NCBI RefSeq assembly: GCF_003952365.1
Contig: NZ_CP034443.1
Span: 4,085,001-4,149,000 of the forward strand
Direction of reading: 5' to 3'
DNA length: 64,000 bases
Source: Mesorhizobium sp. M9A.F.Ca.ET.002.03.1.2
GTDB taxonomy: Bacteria > Pseudomonadota > Alphaproteobacteria > Rhizobiales > Rhizobiaceae
Part shown: positions 28,463 through 37,959 of the stretch, in pieces
How positions within the stretch are numbered: position 1 is the first letter of the stretch
Layout of the letters: every line of letters starts with the position of its first letter
Notes under the pieces: model-generated
The model's database searches: none
What the model was told of the DNA's origin: nothing
Seen by the model: only the letters and a program-made list of their open reading frames with translations
Position numbers and translations under genes: made by a program

Positions 28463-30447
28463 ATGGACGACAAAGACAAGAAATTCCCGCGCCAAAAGGG
28501 TCCGCGCAAGAACGGTCCGAAACCGTCGGGCCCGCGTGGTCGTGATGCCGCTGCCGGCAAAGGCGGTAAGCCGTCCTTCGGCGCGAAAAAACCTTACGCG
28601 CCGCGTGGCGACCGGCCGGCGGCGGCAGAGGGCGAGCGGCCGAAGCGTGACTTCAAGGGCGGCGACCGGCCGTTCAGCAAGGGGCCGCGCCATGAAGCCA
28701 AGCCCTATGAGAAACGCGAGGGTCCGCGCAAGCCATACGCGCCGCGCGGCGACCGGCCGATGGCCGCCGAAGGCGAGCGGCCGAGGCGCGACTTCAAGAG
28801 TGGCGACCGGCCATTCGGCAAGGGGCCGCGCCCCGAAGGCAAGCCCCCGAGGGCAAGGCCTATGAAAAACGCGAGGCGCCACGCAAACCTTATGCGCCGC
28901 GTGGCGACCGGCCGGCCTCGGCGGAGGGCGGCGAACGGCGTTTCGACCGGCCCAAGCGCGACATCGGCGATCGGCCCAAGCGCGATTTTGGTGACAGGCC
29001 TCAAGGGGCATCGGGCGGCGGCTTCAAGCCGCGCCCGCGTCCCGCGGAAGTGACGGAAGAGGCAGGCGAGCGCATCGCCAAGCGGCTGGCCCGCGCCGGC
29101 CTTGCCTCGCGCCGCGATGCCGAAGAGCTGATCGCGGCCGGCCGCGTCAAGGTCAATGGAAGGGTGCTGTCCACGCCCGCCTTCAATGTGATGCCCGGCG
29201 ACATCATCCATCTCGACGGCATGGAGATCCCGCCGATCGAGCGGACCCGGCTGTTCCTGTTCCACAAGCCGGCCGGCGTGGTCACCACCAACCGTGATCC
29301 CGAGGGCCGCAAGACCGTCTTCGACGTGCTGCCGGCCGACCTGCCGCGGCTGATGACCATCGGCCGTCTCGACATCAACACCGAAGGCCTGCTGCTGCTC
29401 ACCAATGATGGCGGGCTGTCGCGCGTGCTCGAGCTGCCGGCCACCGGCTGGCTCAGGCGCTACCGCGTGCGCGTCCACGGCAAGGTCGAGGAAAGTGCGC
29501 TTGCCGGCTTGCGCGAAGGCATCGCCGTCGATGGCGTCTTCTACGGTGCCATCGAGGCGACGCTCGACCGCGAGCAGGGCACCAATGCCTGGCTGACGCT
29601 CGGCCTGCGCGAGGGCAAGAACCGCGAAGTCAGGAACATATTGGGCTCGCTTGGCCTCGACGTGACGCGGCTGATCCGCATTTCCTACGGGCCGTTCCAG
29701 CTCGACGACCTGCCTGAAGGCCATGTGCTGGAGATCAAGGGCCGCGTGCTGCGCGACCAGCTCGGCGAGCGCCTGGTCGAGGAATCCGGCGCCAATTTCG
29801 ACGCCGAGATCACCAAGCCGTTCTCCAACCGGCCCGTGCGGCGTGAGCGGGAAGCGGAGCCGGAGCGGCCGAAATTCACACGCGACGGCGAACGCCGACC
29901 GATCGGCGAGGGCGGGCTAATCAAGAACCGCAAGCGCCGCGAAGGCAGCCGCGACGAGGCGCTGGGCAAGCTTTCGACAAGTCCCGGCAGAAGCTCTGGT
30001 CCAGAAAAGAGCTTTGGTGAGCGTGGCCCCAAATCTGAACGTGGCGGGCCCGAGCGCGGAGGCTTCGCCGACAAACCCCGTGGCGGTTTTGGCGACAAGC
30101 CTCGTGGTGGTTTCGGCGGGAAAAAATCCGAGCGCGAGCAGCGGCCGATCGAGCCGCCTGGCCAGCGCAAGGCCAATGTCTGGATGGCGCCGGGTGCGCG
30201 GCCGATCGGCAAGGGCAGGGCGGACGCCGACGCCGCCAAGGCGGCTGAAACCAAGGCACGCAAGGCCTCGTTCAAGCCGTCTTATGGCAAGCCCGCCAGT
30301 GGAAAACCCGGAGGCGCAAAGCCGTTCGGCAAGCCACGTGGCGACCGTCCAAATTCCGGCAGCAGTGATGGCGGCGGCAAAGGCGGCGACCGCCCACGCA
30401 GCGGCCCTGGCGGATCAAGGGGAAGCCATGCGGATCGTCGGCGGTGA
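28463..30447 (+). CDS. rluB: 23S rRNA pseudouridine synthase RluB, with a frameshift in its N-terminal extension
   Basis: The catalytic part (in frame from a GTG at 29050) has an S4 RNA-binding domain (ERIAKRLARAGLASRRDAEELI) and the RsuA/RluB catalytic GRLDINTEGLLLLTNDG with the active-site Asp. It should modify U2605 of 23S rRNA. The family in rhizobia has long basic low-complexity ends, and both are seen here: an N-terminal region of GDRP/KRDF repeats from 28463 and a C-terminal Gly/Lys/Arg-rich tail from about 29830. The N-terminal region is in another frame up to a C run at 28844-28848; one more C there would restore a single 661-residue protein. The last 20 bp overlap rsmD. Confidence 0.88.
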
Positions 30448-30982
30448 GTTTCGCGGGCGTCCGCTGGCGACGCCCCGCTCAAGCGCCATCCGCCCGACCA
30501 CCGACCGCACCCGCGAGGCTGTCTTCAACGTGCTGGCGCATCGCTTCCCCGACAGGCTGGACGGCGCGCGCGTGCTCGACCTGTTCGCCGGCACCGGCGC
30601 GCTCGGCCTCGAAGCGCTGTCGCGCGGTGCTGCTTACGGCGTCTTCATCGAGGAATCGTCGGAAGGGCGCGGCCTGATCCGCACCAATGTCGAGGCCTTC
30701 GGCCTCACCGGGCGCACCAAGATATTCCGCCGCGACGCCACCGCCCTGGGCGAGGCGGGCACGATGGCCGCGTTTGGCTTGGTGTTCGCCGATCCGCCCT
30801 ACGGCAAGGGCTTGGGCGAGCGTGCCTTGCGCTCGGCCAAAGCCGGCGGCTGGCTTGCTCCCGGCGCGCTCTGCGTCGTCGAGGAGGCGGCGGTGGCGCC
30901 CTTCGAGGCAGGGCCGGGCTTTTCGGTTGTCGATGAGCGCAGCTATGGCGAGACCGTCATCCGCTTCATCGAAGCCGCCTGA
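30428..30982 (+). CDS. rsmD: 16S rRNA (guanine-966-N2)-methyltransferase RsmD
   Basis: 184-residue SAM-dependent methyltransferase acting on 16S rRNA G966. The N-terminal MRIVGGEFRGRPLATP and RPTTDRTREAVFNVL are the family signature. The SAM motif I is VLDLFAGTGALGLEALSRGA (about residues 48-67) and the catalytic DPPY lies at 122-125. It overlaps the rluB end by 20 bp, so they are translationally linked. A longer in-frame extension upstream only reflects the rluB tail read in another frame. Confidence 0.96.
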   Translation: MRIVGGEFRGRPLATPRSSAIRPTTDRTREAVFNVLAHRFPDRLDGARVLDLFAGTGALGLEALSRGAAYGVFIEESSEGRGLIRTNVEAFGLTGRTKIFRRDATALGEAGTMAAFGLVFADPPYGKGLGERALRSAKAGGWLAPGALCVVEEAAVAPFEAGPGFSVVDERSYGETVIRFIEAA

Positions 30983-31079
30983 GTTCGGCCTCCTTTGCGC
31001 GCGAAAATGACGAACAAATCACTTTGCCTGTATCAATATCCCCGCCTATCGTCCCACCCCATGACAACCGGAGCCATTG

Positions 31080-32444
31080 ATGACATTTCAGGCTGAATGG
31101 CTGCGCGGAACGCTCCTGGGGCTGTCTCTCGTGATGAGCGGCCCGGCCATGGCCGACAACAAGCCTGACGACGGCAAGGCGACAAATTTCCTGCTCGACA
31201 ACGGCATGGAGGTCGTCGTCATCCCCGATCACCGCGCGCCGATCGTCACCCATATGGTGTGGTACAAGATCGGCAGCGCGGATGAGCCGCCGGGCAAATC
31301 CGGCATCGCCCATTTCTTCGAGCATCTGATGTTCAAGGCAACGACCAATCACGCGGCCGGCGCGTTCGACCGCGCCGTCTCAGCCATTGGCGGCTCCAAC
31401 AACGCCTTCACCTCCTATGATTACACCGCCTTCTACGAGACGGTGGCGCCGCAGGCGCTCGGGCAGATGATGGATTTCGAGGCTGATCGCATGCGCAACC
31501 TCATCCTCAGCGACGACGTCATCAAGACCGAGCGCGACGTGATCCTCGAGGAACGCCGCTCGCGCATCGACAGCAATCCGCAGGCGGTGCTCGGCGAGGA
31601 GGTGGACGCCACGCTCTGGCAGAACCAGCCCTACCGCATTCCGGTGATCGGCTGGATGCAGGAGATGGAGAAGCTGAACCGCACCGACGCCAAGGCCTTC
31701 TACGACAAGTACTACACACCCAACAACGCCGTGCTGGTGGTGGCCGGCGATGTCGAGCCTGAGCTGGTCAAGGCGCTGGCCGAAAAGACCTATGGCAAGG
31801 TCGCGCGGGGTCCAGACCTGCCGCCGCGCATCCGCCCGGTCGAACCGGAGCAGAACACCAGGCGCACGGTGACGCTCGCTGACGCGCGCGTCAGCGTGCC
31901 GAACTTTTCGACGCAATGGGTGGTTCCATCCTATCGCACCGCAAAGCCGGGTGAAGCGGAAGCGCTGGACCTTTTGGCTGAGATCCTCGGCGGCGGCAGC
32001 CGCAGCCGGCTCTACCAGCAGCTTGTCGTCAAGCAAGGCATTGCCGCCGAGGCCGGCGCCTTCTTCCAGGGCACCATGCTCGATGCCAGCAACTTCACCG
32101 TCTATGGCGCGCCGCGCGGCGACGCCAAGCTGGCCGATGTCCAGGCGGCGGTCGAGGTCGAGGTCGCCCGCATCGCCAGGGATGGCGTTACATCGGGTGA
32201 GCTGGAGAAGGCCAAGGATCGTTTCGTCCGCTCGATGATCTTCGCCCGCGACAAGCAGGATTCGATGGCTAACATCTACGGCGCAACGCTCGCCACCGGC
32301 GGCAACGTCAGGGATGTCGAGGAATGGCCGGGCCGCATCCGCAAGGTCACCGCCGACGACGTCAAGGCCGTTGCCGCGCGCTATCTCAATCTCGACCATT
32401 CGACGACCGGCTATCTCTTGCCGCAGACACAGGCAGGGAATTGA
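31080..32444 (+). CDS. M16 family zinc peptidase, catalytic subunit
   Basis: 454-residue secreted or periplasmic protease of the pitrilysin/processing-peptidase family. A signal peptide (about residues 1-25, ending AMA) is followed by the catalytic domain with the inverted zinc motif HFFEH at 78-82 and the distal Glu in [13 protein letters not shown] second M16 lobe runs from about 210 with [15 protein letters not shown]. It overlaps or abuts the second M16 gene, the usual PqqL-type pair of active and inactive subunits. Substrate unknown. Confidence 0.93.
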   Translation: MTFQAEWLRGTLLGLSLVMSGPAMADNKPDDGKATNFLLDNGMEVVVIPDHRAPIVTHMVWYKIGSADEPPGKSGIAHFFEHLMFKATTNHAAGAFDRAVSAIGGSNNAFTSYDYTAFYETVAPQALGQMMDFEADRMRNLILSDDVIKTERDVILEERRSRIDSNPQAVLGEEVDATLWQNQPYRIPVIGWMQEMEKLNRTDAKAFYDKYYTPNNAVLVVAGDVEPELVKALAEKTYGKVARGPDLPPRIRPVEPEQNTRRTVTLADARVSVPNFSTQWVVPSYRTAKPGEAEALDLLAEILGGGSRSRLYQQLVVKQGIAAEAGAFFQGTMLDASNFTVYGAPRGDAKLADVQAAVEVEVARIARDGVTSGELEKAKDRFVRSMIFARDKQDSMANIYGATLATGGNVRDVEEWPGRIRKVTADDVKAVAARYLNLDHSTTGYLLPQTQAGN

Positions 32445-32448
32445 TGTG

Positions 32449-33957
32449 ATGACGAACCAGCACAGCGGCGCGTTCTTCCTTCTCCCCTTGTGGGAGAAGG
32501 TGAATTGGCGCGCAGCGCCAAGACGGTTGAGGGGTGCTGGCCGGAGCACCATCGGTGCCAAGCTGGAACACCCCTCATCCGACCGAGCGTCGCTCGGCCA
32601 CCTTCTCCCACAAGGGGAGAAGGGAAGGTCGCGCATAGCCGTCCCTTTGGCCACCCTCTTCCTCTCGCTCCTCTTCCTCATCCTGCCGCCACTCACCGCC
32701 CGCGCGGCCATGAACATTCAGGAGGTGACGTCGTCGAAAGGCATCACCGCCTGGCTGGTGGAGGATTATTCCGTGCCCATCGTCGCCATCCGCTTCGTCT
32801 TCGACGGCGGCACGACGCAGGATCCCGCTGGGAAGGAAGGGCTTGCCAATCTGATGAGCGGCCTGTTCGACGAGGGCGCCGGCGATCTCGACAGCGAGGC
32901 CTTCCAGATAAAGCTGGACGATTTCGGCGCCGAGATGGGCTTCGATGCGGCACGTGACGGCACCTATGGCTCGATGCGCATGTTGGCCGAGCAGCGGGAC
33001 GGCGCGTTCGACCTGTTGCGGCTGGCGGTCACCAAGCCGCGCTTCGACCAGGCGCCAATCGACCGCATCCGCGCCCAGGTGCTGTCCGGCATAATCGCCA
33101 ACGAGCTTGACCCCGATACGGTCGCCCAGCGCAAATGGCTGGAAGCACTATACGGCAGCCATCCCTATGCGCGACCCGACGAGGGTACCAGGCAAAGCGT
33201 CGCCATGATCGCACGGGACGATCTCATCGCCTTTCACAAGAACTTCGCCCGCGACGGCCTGCATGTGGCGGTGGTCGGCGCCATCGATGCCGAGACGTTG
33301 AAGAAAAAGCTCGATATGGTCTTCGGCGACCTGCCGGAACACCAGGCGCTCAGCGCGGTCGCCGATGCCGATCCGAAACTCAACCAGCAGCTCGAGGTCA
33401 TTTACGACCAGCCGCAGGCCTCGTTGCAACTGGCCTATCCCGGCGTGAAGCGGAGTGCGCCGGATTTCTTCGCCGCGGTGCTGATGAATGAGATCCTCGG
33501 CGGCGGCGCCTTCACCTCGCGCCTGTTCGACGAGGTGCGCGAAAAGCGCGGCCTGGCCTATAACATCAGTTCCGACCTCGTCGATCACCAGCACGCCAAC
33601 GCGCTCGCCATCACCACGGCGACCCGCTCGGACCGGGCGGCCGAGACGCTGGCTGTCGTGCGCGAGGTGGTGAGGCGCATGGCTGAAGAGGGGCCGACCG
33701 AAGCGGAACTGGCGGCGACCAAGAAATACATGATCGGCGCCTATGCCATCAACAATCTGAATTCCTCCGGCGCCATCGCCGCGACGCTGGTCGAGTTGCA
33801 ACTCGACAAGCTCGGCATCGACTACATGCAGCGACGCGCCGCCCTCATCGACGGAGTGACGATTGCTCAGGTGAAAGCGGCGGCGAAGAAACTGCTCTCC
33901 GCCGAGCCGGCCATCATGGTCGTCGGGCCGAAGCAGGGCGAGGCCGGGAAGGAATGA
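32449..33957 (+). CDS. M16 family peptidase, non-catalytic partner, with a repeat inside its 5' end
   Basis: 502-residue partner subunit. The zinc motif is absent, replaced by NLMSGLFDEGAG at the expected place, while the second lobe motif ILGGGAFTSRLFDEVREKRGLAYNIS is intact. A palindromic intergenic repeat of 146 bp (32478-32623) lies inside the reading frame. It adds about 49 residues between a short N-terminus and the natural signal peptide (AVPLATLFLSLLFLILPPL, now at about 63-82). The frame stays open through it. The true translation start may therefore be altered; a TTG near 32647 could also serve but leaves no charged N-region. Confidence 0.88.
   Translation: MTNQHSGAFFLLPLWEKVNWRAAPRRLRGAGRSTIGAKLEHPSSDRASLGHLLPQGEKGRSRIAVPLATLFLSLLFLILPPLTARAAMNIQEVTSSKGITAWLVEDYSVPIVAIRFVFDGGTTQDPAGKEGLANLMSGLFDEGAGDLDSEAFQIKLDDFGAEMGFDAARDGTYGSMRMLAEQRDGAFDLLRLAVTKPRFDQAPIDRIRAQVLSGIIANELDPDTVAQRKWLEALYGSHPYARPDEGTRQSVAMIARDDLIAFHKNFARDGLHVAVVGAIDAETLKKKLDMVFGDLPEHQALSAVADADPKLNQQLEVIYDQPQASLQLAYPGVKRSAPDFFAAVLMNEILGGGAFTSRLFDEVREKRGLAYNISSDLVDHQHANALAITTATRSDRAAETLAVVREVVRRMAEEGPTEAELAATKKYMIGAYAINNLNSSGAIAATLVELQLDKLGIDYMQRRAALIDGVTIAQVKAAAKKLLSAEPAIMVVGPKQGEAGKE
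32478..32623. repeat. 146-bp palindromic repeat (family C) inside a coding region
   Basis: The ends are perfect 25-bp inverted copies, beginning CCTTCTCCCCTTGTGGGAG and ending with its complement; each end is itself a small hairpin. Related sequences occur at 48470-48535 and 59521-59750, but there between genes. Confidence 0.88.
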
Positions 33958-34814
33958 GCCCCACCTTCGGCATCGCCTTCGGCGGCGGCGGCGCCCGCGG
34001 CCTGGCGCATATCCATGTCATCGAGGCGCTGGATGAGCTTGGTATCAAGCCCGTCGCCATATCAGGCTCGTCGATCGGCGCCATCATGGGCGCCGGCATG
34101 GCCTCGGGCATGACCGGCAAGGAGATTCACGACTATATGCGCTCGATCCTCGGCCACCGCGCCGAGGTGGCGGCGCGCATGTGGCGGGCGCGGCCCGGCA
34201 CCTTCGCAGAGATGATGCAGGGCGGGCTGCGTATCACCCAGTTCAACGTCGAGCGCATTCTCAGGGCGTTCATGCCCGACACCATTCCCGAAACCTTCGC
34301 CGGGCTGAGAATACCGCTGAAGGTGACGGCGACGGATTACTTCGGCCACAAGCTCGCCGTGTTCAGCGAAGGCGACCTGCATTCGGCACTTGCCGCCTCC
34401 GCAGCCATTCCCGCGGTGTTCCGCCCGGTGATGCGCGACGGCAGGCTGCTGATCGACGGCGGCATCTACAATCCAGTGCCGTTCGACCTGATCGAGCACG
34501 ACGCCGACATCATCATAGCCGTCGACGTGGTCGGCGTGCCGACCGAGGCCCGGCGCAAATACCCGACCTCCGTCGACCTGATGTTCGGCGCCACGCAATT
34601 GATGATGCAGTCGATCATTGCCGCCAAGCTGAGGCAATGCCAGCCGGACATACTGGTCAGGCCGGCGGTATCGAAATACCGCGTCCTCGATTTCATGAAG
34701 ATCGACGCCCTGATGGCCGAGACGGTGGCGATCAAGGACGAACTGAAGCGGGAGATCGAGAAGGCGGTGGAGGGGAGAACCAAGGTCGACGCGGGCAAAC
34801 CTTCCGTGGCCTGA
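33954..34814 (+). CDS. Patatin-like phospholipase (RssA-like)
   Basis: 286-residue cytoplasmic patatin-family hydrolase. Oxyanion-hole GGGGARG at 10-16, nucleophile Ser40 in GSSIG, and the catalytic Asp168 in DGG (LLIDGGIYNPVPFDL) make a complete Ser-Asp dyad. It overlaps the M16 partner gene by 4 bp (ATGA), so it belongs to the same operon. Membrane lipids are the likely substrates by family. The 3' end of this gene is also found, decayed, at 39421-39530. Confidence 0.93.
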   Translation: MSPTFGIAFGGGGARGLAHIHVIEALDELGIKPVAISGSSIGAIMGAGMASGMTGKEIHDYMRSILGHRAEVAARMWRARPGTFAEMMQGGLRITQFNVERILRAFMPDTIPETFAGLRIPLKVTATDYFGHKLAVFSEGDLHSALAASAAIPAVFRPVMRDGRLLIDGGIYNPVPFDLIEHDADIIIAVDVVGVPTEARRKYPTSVDLMFGATQLMMQSIIAAKLRQCQPDILVRPAVSKYRVLDFMKIDALMAETVAIKDELKREIEKAVEGRTKVDAGKPSVA

Positions 34815-34830
34815 CTATTCCGTCACGGCT

Positions 34831-34861
34831 TGAACCGTTCGCGGGTCGATCGAACGGTTCA
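34831..34861 (+). terminator. Hairpin after the patatin gene
   Basis: TGAACCGTTCG and CGAACGGTTCA form a perfect 11-bp stem with a 9-nt loop, starting 17 bp after the stop codon. It would end the M16-patatin operon. Confidence 0.6.
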
Positions 34862-35109
34862 GGATCAGCGCCCCGGACAGCACAAAGCCACCCGTTCAAT
34901 TGATGACGAGCGCCGGATCTTAACGCCTCGGCCTGGAGGACTGCGGATGTTCGGGTCAATGATTGAGCGGATGTTCGGGTCGATGACGGATTTGCCGACC
35001 TGAGCGAGACTTCTCGCCAGAACGATGCCGTCGGCATGCACGCCGTTGAGGCAAGGACGCCGAGGCCATTGCTGGTCAGCGAATTCTGCGTCAGGCCGTT
35101 CCCGACGCT

Positions 35110-35423
35110 TTGCCGGCCGGGCATTTCGCCTTCGGAACCTATGTGTTCGACGCCCGCGCGAGAAGCCTCATCGACGCCGACGGCGTGGCCATTCCGCTGA
35201 CGCCGATGGAACTCGATCTGGTGGCGGCCTTCGCCGCGCGGCCAGGCCAGGTCATCGGTCGCGACGAATTGCTCGATCTGGCGCCCCCAGGGGCGACGAG
35301 CCCTTCGACCGCAGCATCGACAGCCGCATCACCCGGCTGCGCCGCCGGCTGGAAAAGGACCCGGCCAAGCCGGAGCTGATCAAGACCATCCGCGGCCTTG
35401 GATACTTGTATCCAAGGCGGTGA
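35110..35423 (+). pseudogene. Remnant of an OmpR-type response regulator (DNA-binding domain)
   Basis: The reading FAFGTYVFDARARSLIDADG, then PLTPMELDLVAAFAARPGQVIGRDELLDLAP, is a winged-helix effector domain of the OmpR class. After a run of five C at 35284-35288 the frame shifts, and the rest continues in another frame (DEPFDRSIDSRITRLRRRLE and TIRGLGYLYPRR, stop at 35423). No receiver domain is recognisable upstream. The gene is thus truncated and frameshifted. A shorter copy of its end lies at 40128-40185. Confidence 0.75.
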
Positions 35424-35431
35424 ATGAGGGC

Positions 35432-36601
35432 TCAGGGGCCAGGCTGCCCTGTGGGCGGAACGATCCGCATGACAAGGCGCATCAGATCGGCCTGGCGGGA
35501 GACGCCGGTCTTCTGGAAGATATTGTCGAGATGGGTCTTCGTGGTCGTGCTGGCGATGTGAAGGCTGGCGGCGGTCTCCGCCATTGTGTGCCCGGCGAGA
35601 AGGCTGGCGAGCACGCGGGTTTCGGCGAGCGTCAGCCCACAGGCCGTCGCCAGCATGTCGGCGGCGTCATGCTCGTCCGGTGCATTGCCGATGAACACAG
35701 CGGCCACCGCCGCGGGTTCCATGCCGGCGCGCAGGTCGCCGCCGGCCATCGGCAGCACGCGGGCGAAGACGGGCGGGCGGTCGGGTTCGGTGAGCCAGTC
35801 GGATTCGCTGAGGCGGACGGCAAGTCCGGTCTTGCCGATGCTTGCCTCATCCTGAGCCGCAATCATGATGGCGATGTGAAGCTCCTTGGAAGCCGACGGG
35901 ATATTCGCCTGCAGAATGCCATGGGCATCGTGGATCGGCGCGCCGCTGCGCAGCATCTGCGTGGCCGAGCGGTTGGCGTGCAGGATGGCGCCGCGTTCAT
36001 TCGTGAGGACCACGGCGCAGGTGAGCGCATCGAGCGCCTCGGCCATCCGGGCGCGCTCGATCGTGCTGATGTCGAGCATGTTGCTGATCATTACCGAACG
36101 GCGCACATGCGGCAGCAAAAGTCCGCCCAGCTTGATCTCGCGCTCGGTGATGATGCCTTGCCGCTCATGGCGGGCAACGGCGAAGCCGGCAAGGCGGGTG
36201 GGGGTGTGGATCAGGAAAAACGACATGACGTCGATCAGGCCCTGCGGCTTCAGGCACTCCTGAAAGTATCGGGAGGCCTCCAGATAGCTTTGAGGGACAT
36301 GGCGCGAGACCACATGCGGCATTTCGAGCGAAGGCCATGTCGAGAGATCCTCGATCAGCCGGGCATGGATCTCGGGGATATATTTCGCCTGTTGCTCCAG
36401 CCAGTATGGCTCTATTCCAACGGTCCTGTAGATCAGCAGCCGGTCGTGGCTGAGGTCGTCAAGGTGCAGGACCGCGGTCTGGGCGTTGAGCGCATCCCTG
36501 ATCCCGGCAAGCGCGTCCTCCCATCGCTCGGGATCGAGCGCGCAATCGTAGATCGAGCCGATCAGCTTCGACAGCTCATGATGCGACAATGCCTTGGCCA
36601 T
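35432..36601 (-). CDS. LuxR family transcriptional regulator (intact copy)
   Basis: 389-residue regulator. The C-terminal LuxR/GerE helix-turn-helix covers about residues 318-382 (GLTLAETRVLASLLAGHTMAETAASLHIASTTTKTHLDNIFQKTGVSRQADLMRLV). The large N-terminal part has a PAS-like stretch (about 185-290) and no autoinducer-binding signature I can identify. GGGAGG lies 6 nt before the Met at 36601. It is divergent from the secreted-protein and cytochrome genes and probably regulates them through a palindrome at 36674-36695. A near-identical but broken copy lies at 42404-43385. Confidence 0.9.
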   Translation of the reverse strand: MAKALSHHELSKLIGSIYDCALDPERWEDALAGIRDALNAQTAVLHLDDLSHDRLLIYRTVGIEPYWLEQQAKYIPEIHARLIEDLSTWPSLEMPHVVSRHVPQSYLEASRYFQECLKPQGLIDVMSFFLIHTPTRLAGFAVARHERQGIITEREIKLGGLLLPHVRRSVMISNMLDISTIERARMAEALDALTCAVVLTNERGAILHANRSATQMLRSGAPIHDAHGILQANIPSASKELHIAIMIAAQDEASIGKTGLAVRLSESDWLTEPDRPPVFARVLPMAGGDLRAGMEPAAVAAVFIGNAPDEHDAADMLATACGLTLAETRVLASLLAGHTMAETAASLHIASTTTKTHLDNIFQKTGVSRQADLMRLVMRIVPPTGQPGP

Positions 36602-36950
36602 CGACGGCCTCCCGCATGTCGACAGCGCGTCCGATGCGGACACCGCGCTCTCACAAGTGCTCTCGCTTTTCCAAATTTTAGCGATCGCTTAAATTCGATT
36701 ATCTCCCCCAAACAGGGGATGTGCAAGCAGCCGGGCGGTGAAATGCTCGCGCCCAGAAGAAAAGGTCACACCAATCGTGACGACCGGTGGGGTTCGCGCC
36801 ATTCCCGGCTCGTAGGCCTTCGCCGATGTAATGCAGCCGGGGGGCCCATCATGAATTTTCCTTTGTGCGCGTCGGCTGTCACAGCGCGCGGCTGTCTATT
36901 GGTGAAACCATAAACCGGGCTCGACCCGGACAATTCGAGGGAGCAGCATC
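36602..36950. other. Intergenic region between LuxR gene and secreted-protein gene
   Basis: 349 bp without a gene. It holds the near-perfect 22-bp palindrome at 36674-36695 and, just downstream, a CCCC...GGGG inverted pair. It should contain both divergent promoters. Confidence 0.6.
36674..36695. promoter_or_regulatory. 22-bp palindrome, candidate LuxR-type operator
   Basis: AATTTTAGCGA / TCGCTTAAATT: eleven-base arms with a single mismatched pair, in the region between the divergent LuxR gene and the secreted-protein gene. Length and symmetry suit a LuxR-family dimer site; binding is inferred. Confidence 0.55.
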
Positions 36951-37310
36951 ATGTACAGGTACATTGCTCTTGCCGCACTTTGCATGGCCACAATCCCCGC
37001 GCATGCCGGCGAGCTTGGCGCCATGAAGGCGGAAAGTATCGATCTCGGCGGCTTCCTTGGCGTCGTCTATTACATGCCCGAGGAGAACGGTTATCGGGTG
37101 GTCACCACAATCGCGCAGGGCGAGGCCGGCTTGCCCGTGCGTTTCGTGGCGACACTGACCGAGAACCAGATGGTCGCGGTCTCCGTGCCGGGCAAGCTGG
37201 GAGAGTCGGACCAGATCATCGAGATATCGCGTGTCGGCGGCAAGCTCGTCGTCAGCCCGCAGCCATTGGACGGGATCGTGGTTGCTTCTCCAACGGCCGC
37301 CATCGAGTGA
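36951..37310 (+). CDS. Small secreted protein of unknown function
   Basis: 119-residue protein with a clear signal peptide (MYRYIALAALCMATIPAHA, cut before Gly20). The mature part of about 100 residues is mostly beta-strand by pattern (GFLGVVYYMPEENGYRVVTTIAQG and VRFVATLTENQMVAVSVPGKL). I know no family for it. GAGGGAGCAGC precedes the start codon. It is followed by a c-type cytochrome gene on the same strand and faces the LuxR gene, a three-gene arrangement that recurs in decayed form at 42.4-43.5 kb, which supports a shared function. Confidence 0.8.
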   Translation: MYRYIALAALCMATIPAHAGELGAMKAESIDLGGFLGVVYYMPEENGYRVVTTIAQGEAGLPVRFVATLTENQMVAVSVPGKLGESDQIIEISRVGGKLVVSPQPLDGIVVASPTAAIE

Positions 37311-37415
37311 TGACCGCCGCCGAGTGATCCAAGGTCGAGTGATCCAAGGTCGAGTGTTTCAGGGGCATGCGCGTTGCGGCGACGTTGGATGAGCCTGCAA
37401 TATGGGAGACAGACG

Positions 37416-37820
37416 ATGTCTCCATGGCTCGTCCCGTCTGTCGTCGTCTTGACCGTCGCCGCCGGGCTCAGTGCGTCTTCCCAGGACGACGTGGCCACCG
37501 GCAGGTTCTACGAAGTTGTCGGCGGCAAGGTCGATGCGCGAACCTACAACGGCTTCCGTCGCTACCATGGCAGCTGCAACCACTGCCACGGCCCCGACGG
37601 CATGGGCTCGACGTTCGCCTCGGCCGTTGTCGACCGGCTGCCCGGCATCGAGGTCTTCCGCAGCAACGTTCGCGACGGCGTGCGCAGCGGCGCTTCTGTC
37701 ATGCAGGGCTTCGCCGACGACCCCAATGTCGCGCCTTACATCGACGACATCTACGCCTACCTGCAGGCCCGCGCCGACGGCGCGCTTGGCCGAGGGCGGC
37801 CGGGGAGGTTGGAACCTTAG
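37416..37820 (+). CDS. c-type cytochrome, of the kind linked to PQQ-dependent dehydrogenases
   Basis: 134-residue periplasmic cytochrome c. A signal-type hydrophobic N-terminus (MSPWLVPSVVVLTVAAGLSA) is followed by FYEVVGGKVDARTYNGFRRYHGSCNHCHGPDGMGSTF with a single CXXCH heme site (CNHCH). The sixth ligand is probably the Met in ASVMQGFADDPNV. The ending YIDDIYAYLQARADGALGRG is typical of cytochromes encoded with methanol or alcohol dehydrogenases of the XoxF type (family knowledge), but no dehydrogenase gene is present here. A Met nine codons upstream is also possible. Confidence 0.85.
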   Translation: MSPWLVPSVVVLTVAAGLSASSQDDVATGRFYEVVGGKVDARTYNGFRRYHGSCNHCHGPDGMGSTFASAVVDRLPGIEVFRSNVRDGVRSGASVMQGFADDPNVAPYIDDIYAYLQARADGALGRGRPGRLEP

Positions 37821-37959
37821 TACTGCTGGCTGATCGCCTGACCGAAACCGACGTCGTCGACGTGGTCGGCGCTTTCCCTATGGAAGCAACCGATGTAAAA
37901 GGGTAAGTTAGCAATTTCTTAAGTATGAATTGGAGCCAGTATGTAAGGGGGGTTCGGTC

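Noticed and set aside
37416..37820. Complete methanol dehydrogenase operon around the cytochrome gene
   Set aside because: No PQQ dehydrogenase or MoxJ-like gene lies in the window; only the cytochrome resembles that system.
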